From Zhengitettix transpicula (lineage: Eukaryota > Arthropoda > Insecta > Orthoptera > Tetrigidae): DNA of 64,000 nt. The notes beneath the pieces were generated by a model, which saw only the letters and a program-made list of their open reading frames with translations, made no database searches and was not told the DNA's origin. Shown here in pieces: positions 10,121 to 22,039 of the stretch. A program made the translations under genes and the position numbers. Where the stretch lies: NCBI GenBank assembly GCA_037074705.1, contig CM073593.1:104307738-104371737 (forward strand), read 5' to 3'. Within the stretch, counting starts at the first letter, position 1; the number at the start of each line of letters is the position of its first letter.

Positions 10121-11765
10121 TTCATTTTACACGGAATAATCTCTCTGACCAACGCCGGCAGAGAGACTGTTTGGGCTTCAACCAATTGTCGATTTTAATT
10201 TGCACGCAGTCTACGTACTCAGGACTTCCTTCTCACAATTCATCGCATATTTTCCTTACTTCTGAATGAAACTTATTTCATGGCACAAGTGCCCCATCAA
10301 GCGTACTTGCCCATGCAGATTACTCTCACAGAAGAATATTTGGAGAGGATTACTGGAATCAGCAGAGTGCTTGCGCTGCACCACACACTGATTATGGCGC
10401 TTGGAGATCAGGTGTCAGGTCCGCACCTGGAAGGGAACAAAATACCGACACTGCGATAAAGGTCAAGGCCGGTAAAGGACTCAAGCACACTACACACAGT
10501 AAAAAAAATGAAAACTTCAGAAACGGTTGCCTAAAAGGTAGAAAAAGTGACGACAAAGTTTTTGTGGTCATGTAATACGAGGAAACAGTGATTATTCTTA
10601 ATGAGCAGAGGAGACACGAGAACCTGTGGTTAGATCGTTCAGAGGCTGACCGAACGAGAGCGCTATTTTTAGTGAGGTGATGCCATGCGCCCAAATGATG
10701 TACTCACATAAAACGTGACCATTAACGAGCGATGAAGAACCACGCATATGGTTCACTGTCACGAGTACACGTTCTAAAATACTGTACATATTACGGTAAT
10801 GTTACATCAAACTCAAGGCGCTATTACACACATGCAATACACTAGCCTATAAATCGATAAAAGACTCTGTTGTCATTGCCAGATTTCGTTTTTATTCTCG
10901 TCAATCATAATGATATTTTCTATTTTATTCTTATTCGTGGTGTACAGTCCAGCACTGCTGCTATACGTCGATATATATTGGCATATTCGTTACCTAAAAT
11001 AATTCATTACCAACGCTTTGTCGGAAGATCGAAAACATGAAAAACATATGATTTTGCGTAATAAGGTGAATGTATAAATCGTCCACATTGTCACCCTCAC
11101 GAGTCTTAATGGAAGACCACGTGTCTGTCACGCCATCAATGATTTATCAAGAACTGAACTCAAATTTCTTCAATGTCAGTGTCAATTTATATGCCTCAGC
11201 AACTCTACGTGAATCCTCTGTGAAGAATTTTTTTAAAAATATAGCTTCTTATTTTAATGACGTCGTTTCAAGGTTTACCTTGTTAGTGGGGTAAAGGATA
11301 TCCCACATCCTGTTATTTTTTTTTCCGATTTAGCCGCAGTGACTTTTAGCCCCCGGAAATGGATTGTAAATCAGTTTCCTTCCTGCTGGTTGACGCGGCG
11401 ATGCGTGCTGGGAGAAAGTAGAACTTATTCCTTGGACGCTCATCAACGTCAACGCCTTGGAACGCAGGAAATGGAGAGCAAGATCCGACAATCCATCGAA
11501 ACGTCACGACAAATGAGGAAATTAAAATTCCATCTCAGTTGACCTTTCCCCAGGTCCTGCAGTCAGTGTAGAGGCCGAAGGTTCCCAGTGTTGTCGAAAT
11601 TCTCTCGAGGGCTCGAACCGAAGATGATGTCGTGGGCAGTCCTCGAAACGTCACCCGTTTTCGACAAATTTAGCCCAGTTCGAATCCTGAGAGAATTTAT
11701 TCGTCTTAAATGTAAAAATGTATTTCGATAGACATTGAAGCGCGACAGATCAAAACTTTTTCTCG
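10121..11765. other. Gene-free stretch
   Basis: No protein family was recognised. A degraded hammerhead-like block (ACCGAAGATGATGTCGTGGG ... CCTCGAAACGTC) is visible at 11617-11652. Short frames at 10392-10694 and 11563-11772 are not convincing. Confidence 0.4.
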
Positions 11766-11769
11766 ACAA

Positions 11770-12170
11770 CAAAGTACACCTTTAAGTCCGTGTGGATGTA
11801 TGGCATCCAGCTGAGGGGAACAGCATCATCCACTAACATAGAAATAATTGAAAGATTCCGAACTGTCAGTGACGCAGCGTGCTACGTAACCAATGCAGAC
11901 ATGTATAGTGACCTCAAAGGGAGTTCAGTGAAAACTGTAACACCCCAACCAACTAGCAAGTAATCAGTGAACACATCACACACATCAGACATCACACTCT
12001 GGACCTGCCCTGCCGCTTCTACTTGAGAACTTTAACTTAAAAGAATCCAAATAGTAACAACATCCACGCCGCAACAAAAGAGGCGTTAATGCACACTCAT
12101 GTATAATATTTACTTATTGCATGTCAGCAGGTTGTAAATAGTTAATTATCCGAAAATAAAAATTGAAGCG
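11770..12170 (+). pseudogene. Jockey-clade LINE reverse transcriptase 3' fossil
   Basis: The plus strand encodes WMYGIQLRGTASSTNIEI followed by IERFRTVSDAACYVTNADMY. This matches the jockey-clade segment just after the polymerase domain, which reads roughly 'I..YG.QLWG.AS.SNI..IQR.Q...LR...NA.WYV.N..I..DL'. The diagnostic 'LR.I.NAPW' stretch has been scrambled by mutation. Stop codons follow. The 3' tail at about 12125-12170 (GTTGTAAATAGTTAATTA(T/C)C(C/T)GAAAATAA) recurs at 48158-48200, so both probably end the same LINE subfamily. Confidence 0.75.
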
Positions 12171-13140
12171 TGAAGCGTGGTGATCAATTGCAACTTGAAT
12201 ACCTAATTAAGATTACGAGAATTTATTTGTAACTTGGTAGTGTGAAGGTACTGTTGCCTGGGAATTCATTTCTTTGTCGGGTAGAAGTGGAAGAAAAATA
12301 TGGCAACATTTTTTCTCAACTTGTTGTAATAACTAATTTCCTTTACATACACGTTCTATTCCTAAAACAACGATTTTCTTATTACTTTACAAGTTAATAT
12401 ATAGAGTCGAAGTTTGGCTAGAAATATTTTGAATTGCTACGAGTATTGGAAATGAAATATGGAAATCTGAAAGAGTCGTGAGGAAAATCAATACCATAGT
12501 TAACAGACAACTTGCAACGGCTGAGAAGGCTTAAAACGACGTGTGGAGAATCCAGCAGTTGCTGCACATCATCAGTGCTCGAGAAGGTCCCTGGAATGAG
12601 AAACAATGAGTGGGCTCTGATTAGGCTCCCGGAGTTCCGCGGCGCGGCGGAGATGGGACCGGTTCCTCAGCCTCGGGCCGCCGACCCTCGGATAGGATGG
12701 CGTAGGCTCGCGTTCCGCTTTCAACCAACATTGCGTTCTTAGAATACGTAAAAAGAAAAATACACATATCGTACAATAAAATTACTTTAGTTTCACACTA
12801 CAGATTAGAATTTTTTCATTTTCGTGTCTAATACCAGTGCAATCATATTATCTACAGATATATACGCGTATAGAGACAGCAGGTTTACAAATTTTAAAGG
12901 GGCGGCATACTTTTAGCTGAACTATATTAAATAGAATAAAAAGTTAATAATGTCGCGCCATGTTTTAAATTTAAATTTATTCCAATTTAACTAACGATAA
13001 AAGTCAATAGTATACGGCTCTGTAATGTGAATAAGATCTTCGGACTAAAAAAGTTTTAAGAATAAATTTAAAAATAAGCGAGCTGCAGAATAAATGTCGT
13101 TATGTTATGCATTATTTACAAAATTAAATAAACTAGAAAT
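12171..13140. other. Gene-free stretch
   Basis: AT-rich sequence apart from a short GC-rich patch at about 12625-12720 (AGTTCCGCGGCGCGGCGGAG). Nothing recognised. Confidence 0.4.
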
Positions 13141-13141
13141 A

Positions 13142-13445
13142 AAAATTGAATAAGAAAGAAAGCCAATTCAGACAAAAAGGGTAATATGAATACGACACAA
13201 CGTTTCTGGGATCCTTGTCCCCGTCGTCAGGTGCGAAGAAAAGCCTAGAAAAACACAACGGCACTACTCGTAGTCTTTTGAACAAGTGCAGTTGTGTCGC
13301 TCTAGGCTCTTCTTAGCACCTGAGGAAAGGAACTAGGATCCCGGAAACGTTGTGTGGTATTTATATTACCCTTTTTTTTGTCTGAATTGGCTTTCTTTCT
13401 GATTCTTTTTTTTAATCAGAAGTAATTTTTTTCATTTTTAGAAAT
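13142..13445. repeat. Family A inverted-repeat element, copy 3
   Basis: Both arms are present. The left arm starts TTGAATAAGAAAGAAAGCCA and the right arm ends ATCAGAAGTAATTTTTTTCA. The right arm carries CACCTGAGGAAAGGAACTAGG then GGATCCCGGAAACGTTGTGTGG, a hammerhead-like module with CTGAGGA. The central spacer includes ACAAGTGCAGTTGTGTCGCT, shared with copies 1, 8 and 12. Confidence 0.8.
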
Positions 13446-14613
13446 AAAAATTTCTGAAATAAAGTGAGACAGCGAAACACTTTCATGCTTTAAAAGATTA
13501 TAAATGCATTGTGATATACGAACCATATTTGAAGCCCAGTAAAAACACCATTACATACCGGTGATAAAAACATCGACGCTAGTAAACAAAAAAAAATATA
13601 TTTGCTGCTGACTGTATTTGACGAGAGGAACAACGCAGCCATTGGCGAGTATTTTGTCGTACTCGGAGGAATGTGAGATCGCCCTTTTATCTGCAGAGCT
13701 GACGGCGCGCACTCCTCGGGTACAGAAACTCAGCATTCGGAACCTCCTACAAACGGAATGGACAAACGACATCGAATGACTGAAGAAAAATACTCTCTAA
13801 ATACTGCTCGGCCTCACTGCAGGTGCCTTCCTGATGCAAAGACTTTCCCTCAAACTAAAGTACAACCGTCGCAGTCCATGACTTCTAAATTCACATTTCT
13901 TCTAATTAAGCAAATATATGTGCATACGCATACATCCGAAACTGAGTCCAAAAATTGGCTGAATTTCTTATTTATTTAATTAAACTATTTCCCACTTATT
14001 TTTTACATTAAATATTACAATAGATTAGTCATTTCCGGCAAATAAAGCAGATTTTCAGTTGCAGAACAATTGTCTACGGGGTCTGTCAATGTTCAATTTC
14101 TCACGAACTGTAAAAGACAACACGATCCTTGGACACAGAATGGTTCAAAGTGTGACCTGTTAGTTCCGTTTAATACGTACAGTGAATCCATTGTTACAGT
14201 GCAACAATAAATATAGGAGTTCTTAAGAAACGTCTTGTTTTTCATTTAGTACATTCAAATCGATAACAATAATAATAATAAGGGGGATTTATATCTTTGG
14301 GTCGGCTTCATCTTTGTTTAGTTGCTTTTGTTAATGGCGACAGTTGTTGTACAATAAATATTTTTATCAAAGGAGACTAAAATAATGTATTTAATGAGCG
14401 TACCCGGATTCAAATGAAATGAACCTGGATGTAATTATAAAGGGATTATTACAGACTGTATCTGAAGACACTGCACTCACTCAGTCAATTATGCGTGGAA
14501 TCTGCATTGATTTAGAACTTTTTCTGCACGACTAATTGTATTCGGGTGAGCCAACGTCATTGCACCTAAAATTTACACTACAAGCTGTTTCACAGTCAGG
14601 ACAATATTCAATA
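13446..14613. other. Gene-free stretch
   Basis: AT-rich sequence. No gene, RNA or repeat family recognised. Confidence 0.4.
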
Positions 14614-14769
14614 AATAGTTCTCGGTATTCACACGGGTTTTGCATATTTATATTGAAACGCAACGTTTCGACGACTAAAAGCTCTGAAGATGACGACAGA
14701 GCTATTAGTCGTCGAAACGTTGCGTTTAAATATAAATATGCAAAACCCGCGTGAATACCGAGAACTATT
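14614..14769. repeat. Near-perfect foldback with a hammerhead-like core
   Basis: Arms 14614-14679 and 14704-14769 are reverse complements over about 66 bp with roughly two mismatches. They are separated by only 24 bp, and that spacer is itself flanked by AGCTCT/AGAGCT. The plus strand reads CTGAAGA at 14684-14690, T, the stem GACGAC/GTCGTC, then GAAACGTT at 14714-14721; the left arm carries the inverted GAAACGTT part. The whole block could fold into one long hairpin as RNA or a cruciform as DNA. Confidence 0.8.
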
Positions 14770-15294
14770 TTTTGAAGAACTACACCGGGAAAGAACAATT
14801 TTTTTTAAAAAAAAAACTGATAAGGACCCTCTAATAAGAGGCTTGTGTTTTTTCTGTAAATTACCCGAAAATATTAAACAAATGAAGGGGGAAATTTTTC
14901 ATTTGGTTTTAAAAATGTTTATGCTAGAAAACGCAATATGAAAGTTAAGTTAATTCTAACCTTTTTATTTATTTTTTTAATTATGTTTATATGTGTAGCA
15001 GATATTAATTATTGACTTTTCCCCACATTTTACTTGCAAGTAATAGAAATAATAATAGCTACTTCCCTACGTTTCATCTGTCTAGTAAATTTTATCGCCA
15101 CAATGTCAAGGATTGGGTAAGTGAAAATTCTAGGTTGATCTTCGAACGTGAAGAAACTCGCCGAAGCTGCAATTTCTTTCAGCAAAGTTTATGGACCCTG
15201 ATGTTTTTCTTTGCGTATCTTGGCATGTTACGAAAATGATTCTTATTCTCAATTTGAATAATTGTAGTAGCATGACTCACTTCCACTTCCTTAC

Positions 15295-15595
15295 CTGACA
15301 TTGTGCCGAAAAAATTTAGTAGACAGTAAAACGTAAGTAAAGTTGCTTCATCCGTTCTCATCCCGTGCAGATTCCACACATGACTTTCTGTTATGATTGC
15401 CCCAAGTATCAGCAGCAGATACAGACTCTCAACACCTGAGGGAATACTGAAGCAGAGGACAAGACGTAATGTTACGGCATTGGCCATGAAGCTCCAGGAC
15501 CAGGATTCGGGCTGAGAGCGCGTACTCGTCGTAGTTGCGCAAACAACTGCCCCTGGCACGAATACCAAGACACTCACACACTTTCTCTCACCCAA
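15295..15595 (-). CDS. Candidate exon with hydrophobic segments (uncertain)
   Basis: An open minus-strand frame of roughly 100 residues runs up to the sequence CAG|GTAAGG, a perfect consensus splice donor (GTAAGG is the reverse complement of 15289-15294). The frame holds two hydrophobic stretches around VTLRLVLCFSIPSG and SLYLLLILGAIITE, which could be membrane segments, followed by HGMRTDEATLLTFYCLLNFF. The exon would end in phase 1. No family is recognised with confidence, and no partner exons were found on this strand. It may equally be chance. The start is undefined; an ATG within the frame and a possible upstream TCTGTAG acceptor both exist. Confidence 0.2.
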
Positions 15596-15599
15596 TACA

Positions 15600-16260
15600 G
15601 TAAAACACTACGTTTCTACAGAGATCACCTCGAGCTCACATCAATGCAGGGGCTCGAGTAATTTCTGATTTCCAAAACGTATCTCTCCAATAAATGCATA
15701 GACATCACTGGACGACACGAGGTTGGCGACATGACCACCAAGTCAACTTGGACAACACCAAACATGACATTTACTTACATGTCCGGGCACACATTTACTG
15801 CATTATGGTCGTTATCGTTAAATAAATACGTAAATATAGTCCTATTAAATATGTTCCGTCGACGCCATTGCAAACTTTCAAGAAATTCAACCGAATAAGC
15901 ACAATGAGACGAACTGCACCCAAAAAAATTTTCATCTCGGTATTCTGAGCTTCAATTGCTCTCAGAAAAATTACATTGTCAGATACTTTTGAAAAAAAAT
16001 AATAATCAAGGATTGGCTAAGTCATTTCGGTAATTTACATTTTTTTCTAATTTATTTTTTAAAAGTACGGCTGAAAAAAAATTACGAATATTGAAACAAT
16101 TAAATATGAAAAATGAAAGGACATATTCAATAATAAAGGAATAATATTAAATGGCTTCTCAAACTTTACTTTTAAACTTGACGGTTAAATGAAAGAAAAA
16201 AATCTTTGCTCAGTTACAAATATTTGAATAATTGAATATGAAAGATGCAGGTTTGTATAG
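15600..16260. other. Gene-free stretch
   Basis: AT-rich sequence with no recognised features. Confidence 0.4.
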
Positions 16261-16264
16261 TCAA

Positions 16265-16455
16265 TATATGGATAAGAAATATAGCCAATTTCAGACCAAA
16301 CGGGTCATATAAATACCTAGGCTCTTCTTAGCACCTGACGAAAGGAACAACGATCCCAGAAACGTTGTGTGGTATTTTAAATTATCACTTTTTTATTGTG
16401 TGAATTGCCTACCTTTCTTATTCATTATTTTCAATCAAACGTAATTTATATAGTT
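16265..16455. repeat. Family A element, copy 4 (deleted centre)
   Basis: The left arm begins GATAAGAAATATAGCCAATT and jumps directly into the right half. The right half has CTGACGA at 16335-16341 and GAAACG at 16359-16364, then the TGTGTGGTATT and TCTTATTCATTATTTTCAATC end. Family B copy 2 follows immediately. Confidence 0.75.
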
Positions 16456-16456
16456 T

Positions 16457-17025
16457 TTTTTACGGTAACAGGCTACATGAGGGTAATCCACATGGTGGCA
16501 ACACCTCTTTATTCCATAGGAAGAAATTTGAAAGGGGAGATGCGGTAAGGGTAGAGGAAGTTAGCCAAGGGTTAACTAGGGCCCCCGGGCTATAGTTTAA
16601 GAATCCTACCCGGCATTCGCCTAAAAGTAATGCAGGAAAAACCCTAGAAAAACCTGCACCAGGTAGGTCGGGCATTGGGTACTTGTCCCACGCCCTTCCC
16701 TGGATGTCGGGAGAGGTGTTTGCTGTGGGGACGCAGCATTCCCTTCTCCGAGCCTCAACCAGTTTAGGAGGCAGTTGGTCGACTATTCCAATGGGAATAC
16801 CAGACAACTCTTACCGTATGCCCAAGGTCTGTGACCCCGGGACATACACCCCTCAAAACAGGCCGAGGTGCCTCGGCTTGTGGGAACCTTACTTCAAAAA
16901 CGGAGAGGTTAGAAGGCATCCCCAAAGCTAGGCCCTTCCGTCTCTCCTACATGGTTCTGCCTACGAGAGAAGATCCCTCACAAGTTGTGCCTGCGAGAGA
17001 ATAGCCCCCGGAGACAGCTTCCTTC
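16457..17025 (+). repeat. Family B repeat, copy 2
   Basis: Begins after a T-run with GGTAACAGGCTACATGAGGG and carries all family B blocks, including AGGTCGGGCATTGGGTACTT, CAGTTTAGGAGGCAGTTGG and TGTGACCCCGG. It ends in tandem CTGCCTACGAGAGAAGAT / GTGCCTGCGAGAGAATAG hairpin units. It is inserted next to or into family A copy 4. Confidence 0.8.
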
Positions 17026-18710
17026 AACATTTATATAGTCAATATATGGATATTAAATTGTATAATTCGACTGCAAATATATTATACCCTTAGTATAGTT
17101 AAATAATTTTTATTTTTGTTGTTATTATTACTCTATAGTTCCTTTACTTATGTTGGACAGGGAAATTTGTGTTCCCGATTTTTATTTATGTTTTATGTTA
17201 ACTTCTAAATGTTTATAATTGCAGCATCCAATAATTATATTGTAATCGTACGTAATGGCGTATTATGTTTCCTCATACGAGGACTAATGAATCAAATCAA
17301 ATACGTATCTGTCTGTATTTCCCGTGTCATCTACACACACGCACACACACACATCAGGCGACGTGCATTGTGATTGTTGGCAGTGGAGAAAGTGCGGGAG
17401 GGCATTGCAGTCAGTGGTCGTGGATGTGACACAGAAAGCAAGCGGCGTGGACTGGACATTACTGGGGACGAGCCGAGGTAAAAGTGTGGCATGGCGCCAC
17501 CTAACCTACAAACACACTTGCGTGCACGACCAGCACACCTCAACCAATAAATACTTCCTCCACGGGCACGCGTCTCTGCGTCGTAAACTCAGCCGCATAA
17601 TCCTTGACAGAGTAAATTCATTGGAATCTGTTGAGTCGTTTCCTTTAAAAATAACGCCCAATAAAAATAAAACAGAAATCAAAATAATGTGACAAAATCA
17701 TTTTGACTTTAAATTTAAAACTCGTTTCCATGGCGTGAGAACTATCAACGCTCCGTGGTACGTCCGTCATCCAATCACCACAAAGAAACCACCCAAATAA
17801 ACAAGTCATGAATCTTTTAGAGAATATCAATAATATATACAAGTTACGAAGAACAAACTCTTTAGACAGGTTCGCCAACCATTTATAAAGCTACAACAGT
17901 ACCAGTGCTACGCGAGTGAGAGCACCTCTACCACCTTAACACTATCTTATGCTGAATTGACCCATGTTCTAACAACAGGTTGCGAAGTTAGTTAACCATT
18001 AATAAATCACTCTCAGCACTTGTTTCCTTCTTTTTCTCACAATTTCTCTTAGTTTTTGTCCACTATCTACCTTAGTCCCACACTGATAGATTTTCCTTTA
18101 TCAGGTTTTGTCTCAAATCTGACGTTTAGGTACGATTTCAGATTTCGAATGGACTCAACATTTTTCTCTGAACCGCTGTACTTAAATTCCAGTTGACAAA
18201 GACGCCCAAGGGACTTGGAGGATCCAGTATGTAAGTTGAAGATTACGCCTGACGTCTGTAACAATGTAATATCCACTGCGGACAGAATCGTTTTCGAAAA
18301 AAAAAGTATTCCTGTAGACTTTCCATTAGTTGGATAATTATTATTAACACAAAGGTTCTTAAATTAAGTATATTCGTCAAATTTTGTAACTTTCTCGTTA
18401 AGATACTGATCAATTTATTGATTTTATGACTCGAATAAAGGGATTAAATTTAGAAAAATAAAGCCGATTCGGAACTGAAACTAATCTATTCGAAACGAGA
18501 AAGGAGGTTGGCAAAACAACGCCTCGCAACTTCCGTTTCCCGCAAAAAAAAACAGCTGCAAAAACGTCATTCGGCATCCAAGCTGATTTTATTAATGGGA
18601 GTTGGATACAAATCAAATTCCAATATTTTTCCCTCTGTGACTTAAAATCGTGTTTCAATTTCAACTGAATCAAATGTCAATTTAAGTGATTCAAGTGTGT
18701 AAATTAACGT
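17026..18710. other. Gene-free stretch
   Basis: Contains an (AC)n run at about 17332-17352. Moderate frames at 17324-17692 (+) and 18067-18276 (-) match nothing recognised. The block ATACCCTTAGTATAGTTAAA... near 17085-17240 recurs at about 33245-33405, so part of this region is itself a dispersed repeat. Confidence 0.4.
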
Positions 18711-18714
18711 CTTT

Positions 18715-19290
18715 AAAAAACAATAACGGACAAAAAAAACAGAAATAAATTTCGAACAACACAATTTAAAAGTGCGAAGACGTTTCGAACAACTGATGTG
18801 ATCTTCGCCAATACTAGAGACAGACTCTTAGTGATATAGCCTACGTTACAAAGAATACAGGACATAAATTAACAAATATTATTGAACAAGCCATCATAAA
18901 TACTGTTAAAATGAGAAATGTCTAGTTTAGCATTTTAAAAAAGTTTGTTGGACTTGATGTGGATCATTTCTGAGATTAACCTTTTATTACAACTAACTTC
19001 CTTATCTAGAATAATAGTATTATCAAAATTGAAAGAATTATTAAGATCCAACCAATTTTTATTGATATGAGAAAATTTTTTAAAGGTTGAAATTTCACAT
19101 TTTATTTTGATGTTCCTTAATTCTAGTTAACAAAGATCGTTTGGTCTTCCCGATATAACAAAATTTTTGCAACTAATTTTATAAACAGCACAATCTTTGT
19201 ATTTTTAAGAAAATAAGACAAAGAATTAACAGATTTAAAATTTAATGAGATAATTAATTTTTTGAGAACATTTTAAATTTAATAAGGAAC
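18715..19290 (-). pseudogene. Penelope-like element, GIY-YIG endonuclease and C-terminus
   Basis: The minus strand encodes FCYIGKTKRSLLTRIKEHQN, the GIY-YIG endonuclease core of Penelope-like elements. This is followed after a stop by NSFNFDNTIILDKE and NKRLISEMIHIKSNKLF then a stop, which is the usual conserved C-terminus of these proteins. The endonuclease nicks target DNA to prime reverse transcription. The reverse-transcriptase part is missing. Downstream the noncoding end contains TTGGCGAAGATC...TTCGAAACGTC, a diverged hammerhead-like module. Frame breaks show it is dead. Confidence 0.85.
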
Positions 19291-19294
19291 GTAG

Positions 19295-19400
19295 GTTTTC
19301 CCGGTGTAGTTGCAGGTGAAGAAGATGGCGGTGCAAGCCATCGAAACGTTGTTTACAAAACTACGCTACCCGGAATCCAGAGAGAACTTCATCCATTTTA
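19295..19400 (+). other. Hammerhead-like module with long helix I
   Basis: GTGAAGA (19316-19322) and A are followed by the stem GATGGC/GCCATC and GAAACGTT (19343-19350). Outside the core, CCGG.GTAGTT upstream can pair with AACTAC...ACCCGG downstream around an internal loop, which is how full-length type I hammerheads are built. The first core base is G where C is expected, so this copy is probably inactive. The same unit recurs inside the 51724-51899 foldback. Confidence 0.5.
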
Positions 19401-19429
19401 AATTTAGAATATTAATTATCTACTAAATT

Positions 19430-19500
19430 TAAAAAAACTAATTATATCTGTAAATTTAAAATTTGTTAATTCTTTGTCTTATTTTAAATTAAAAGAACAA
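19430..19500 (+). repeat. Inverted partial Penelope-like end
   Basis: AAATTTAAAATTTGTTAATT-CTTTGTCTTATTTTAAA is the reverse complement of sequence at about 19209-19265 in the minus-strand Penelope-like copy. The two face each other around the hammerhead-like module. Confidence 0.55.
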
Positions 19501-20480
19501 AATAATATAACATACAATCAAACCTGTCAATTAAAGTTGGCATGATTGGGGAATACTCCCTACTTTTTAACAGTCGAAAGAGTCTTTCCTTATAAAGTAA
19601 ACAAACAAGCTTGCAGAAAAACTATAAATTGTAGTATAATAATAAATATGTATTACGTTAACCAACAACTATTTCATTTAAGCACCGGGATACGGAAGGA
19701 AAAAAAGAAAACAAACCAGAAAGTGTGCCAAATGGGGCCAGCACGAGAAACCAGAATCACGTCTTATTATGGTGGCAACACACACAATAAGTAAATCAGA
19801 AACACAGTCAAAATGTCTGAAAAAAATTATTAATTAATTGGTGGCGACTTGTGTGACACTAAGCGAGTGCCGTAGAATACAGCCATTGTGACGACGAAGC
19901 TTGAACAACACACACACACATGCAGGGGGAGTACGTAAATAAATTTTAACATTTTCAGTTCCACTATTACAAACATGCATCGGGAATGAATCTTTACCCG
20001 GTAGAGGCTACATTTAGTTTTTCAATAACATTTTTTTGAATTTTTGTCAGTGAATTCTTAGAAAGTTGCGTGTCTGCAACTAAAATGTAAGTATGTGAGC
20101 AAAAAATAAATGGAAAATACGACAACGTGGATATTTCACAGATTTAATGAACTGATACAAACCTCTACAAGGAAAAATGACAGAGAAAAGAAAGCAAAGT
20201 ATGACAATTATTGTTAACCTTAATACATACAATATATAATTACGGGATCATTTCCAATCATGAAACTACTCAAATTGTAGTCCATATTTCTGAGAATTTG
20301 ATAATAATAATAGTGGTAGCAAGCCATCATCATTACGGAAAGCCTCCTCGTAGAAAATGAACAATGAAAAGAATCATCTGAAGGCATTTCCGGAGGGGAA
20401 CTCCACGTATCGCGACCTTGCACAAAGAGAACTCACCTTCACGCAAGTCCCACACATTCTTCATTAACTGATTGCGAGCC
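19501..20480. other. Gene-free stretch
   Basis: AT-rich sequence with an (AC)n run near 19910. No supported gene. Confidence 0.4.
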
Positions 20481-21040
20481 CACGTCCACCAGGGTCAGAG
20501 TCAGTCCTCAGCAGGCCAACAACGGTGGATGACCGCAACCCAACATCAACACGCCATTCTCATGGCAATGGAACATACAGATTCATCCAACAACAAAAGC
20601 ATATAATCCTCACTAAGAATTACCAACGATGATCCAAGAAATATAGTAATATGACACATCAAGGTACCCATGCAACATCCACAAAACTACCCCCAAGATC
20701 AACGAACACTTACAAAGATACCTGGAAAAGTGCACGAAGGAAAATCCAACAGCACTGGAACAAATTAACCAATTGTAAGCAATAAAAACCTACCCCAAAG
20801 AGATTAAATTGAATTATCAAGAGAACACTCCAAGATGACCATAGTCCCCCTCCTACCTATATATGATCCATACAATTCCCCACTAACCATCAAACACATC
20901 ATAAGGTTAACCACTCAGGGAAATATCAAAGAATTGAAGGTGACTTAACTGTTACGGTGAAAACAATCAACTTTGTAACAATCAATGTGAAGTGTAACCA
21001 GTTGATGCGACTTTAAAATAAAATAAATTAAATAAAGACT
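20480..21040 (+). other. A/C-rich block, possible LINE 5' remnant
   Basis: This block has a strong strand bias towards A and C. The LINE fossils in this window show the same bias on their coding strand (G/T on the opposite one). No reverse-transcriptase motif is readable, and many stops are present in every frame. A degraded LINE ORF1 region is possible but unproven. Confidence 0.25.
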
Positions 21041-21184
21041 GTTAATGATGAAGGGCGCATTCCCACTATTACGAAGACTATTTCACAAATTTCGTTTATG
21101 CTTCTGCGTTCTCTCTAGTGACGAGTCATTTTCAAGCTCCCAGAGTTATTAATTCTCAGCCATTCGTACGCCACCTCTAATTTC

Positions 21185-21560
21185 GATAAATTACATAAAC
21201 CTCTTTTCTGGCCCCAGGGGCACCCATAACTCCGGATTCGACTCTATTCTCGGTTGTTTTCGCGTTATTATTTTCTCTATGCTGAAATGGGATGCAATTA
21301 TACACAAACAACATCGGGAGAAATACCATCAATGTCATGTACCCCGAAACATTTTATTTCGATGAAAATATCGGCCGTTTTAGGAGTTTTGAAAATAACC
21401 AACTCAGCCCCTGGGGTTGGTGGTCGTGTCTCACCCTCACAGTGTTTGTTTCCGGTTCAAAGAGAACACGTCAACGAAATTTTGATCAAATTTTCTCCGC
21501 GGTTGTAGATTTGTATGTGGAACATACACACACACACACAGACAGAGAGAGAGAGAGAGA
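21185..21560 (-). repeat. Family C repeat, copy 2
   Basis: Inverse orientation: ACCCATAACTCCGGATTCGA, ATACACAAACAACATCGGGA, ATCGGCCGTTTTAGGAGTTT, TCTCACCCTCACAGTGTTTG and GTAGATTTGTATGTGGAACA, ending in an (AC)n-(AG)n microsatellite tail (about 21523-21560). A 143-residue frame over the element is not a gene. Confidence 0.75.
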
Positions 21561-22039
21561 AAGATTTATAATGTATTCTCTTGGACCGAACACATGGTTC
21601 TCCAGAGATCCCTACATTTATTATTATACAGAAGATACATTCTGTTCGTACATTGAAGTAATAAATTTCGTCTATAAAATCGAGGATACAATGATATTTT
21701 TATTCCATTTTAAGGGCTTTTAACTTATAACATTATGCATTATGCAAACTACCGGACTGCAGATATACTTTGTGTTCCGCAATCTTAATTTCTCCTCAGA
21801 GTTCTAGAAAGCTTTTCTGGAATGTGTCACCATAGTTTTTGAAGATTTCTTTCTTGCAACCAAACTCGGTAAATCCACTCCCGAATATTTCCTCTCAATT
21901 TTCTTCGGAGTACTGACGCAGTCATCTGCGAATTAAAGCGTCTCCTTCAACCTCTCATTTTAGCCGGAGCGTGAATATCATTGCTTCCCCAAGTATACAA
22001 TATTTGATGACGTCAATAACGTATAGAATTTGTTAGTGT

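Noticed and set aside
17324..17692. 122-residue frame starting in an (AC)n repeat
   Set aside because: Begins with His-Thr low complexity from the microsatellite and matches nothing.
20480..21040. LINE ORF1 (gag-like) region
   Set aside because: Only the A/C strand bias suggests it; no zinc knuckle or RNA-recognition motif could be read.
21292..21723. 143-residue plus-strand open frame
   Set aside because: It runs across a family C repeat and its microsatellite tail (HTHTHTDRERERERE-type low complexity), so it is not a gene.
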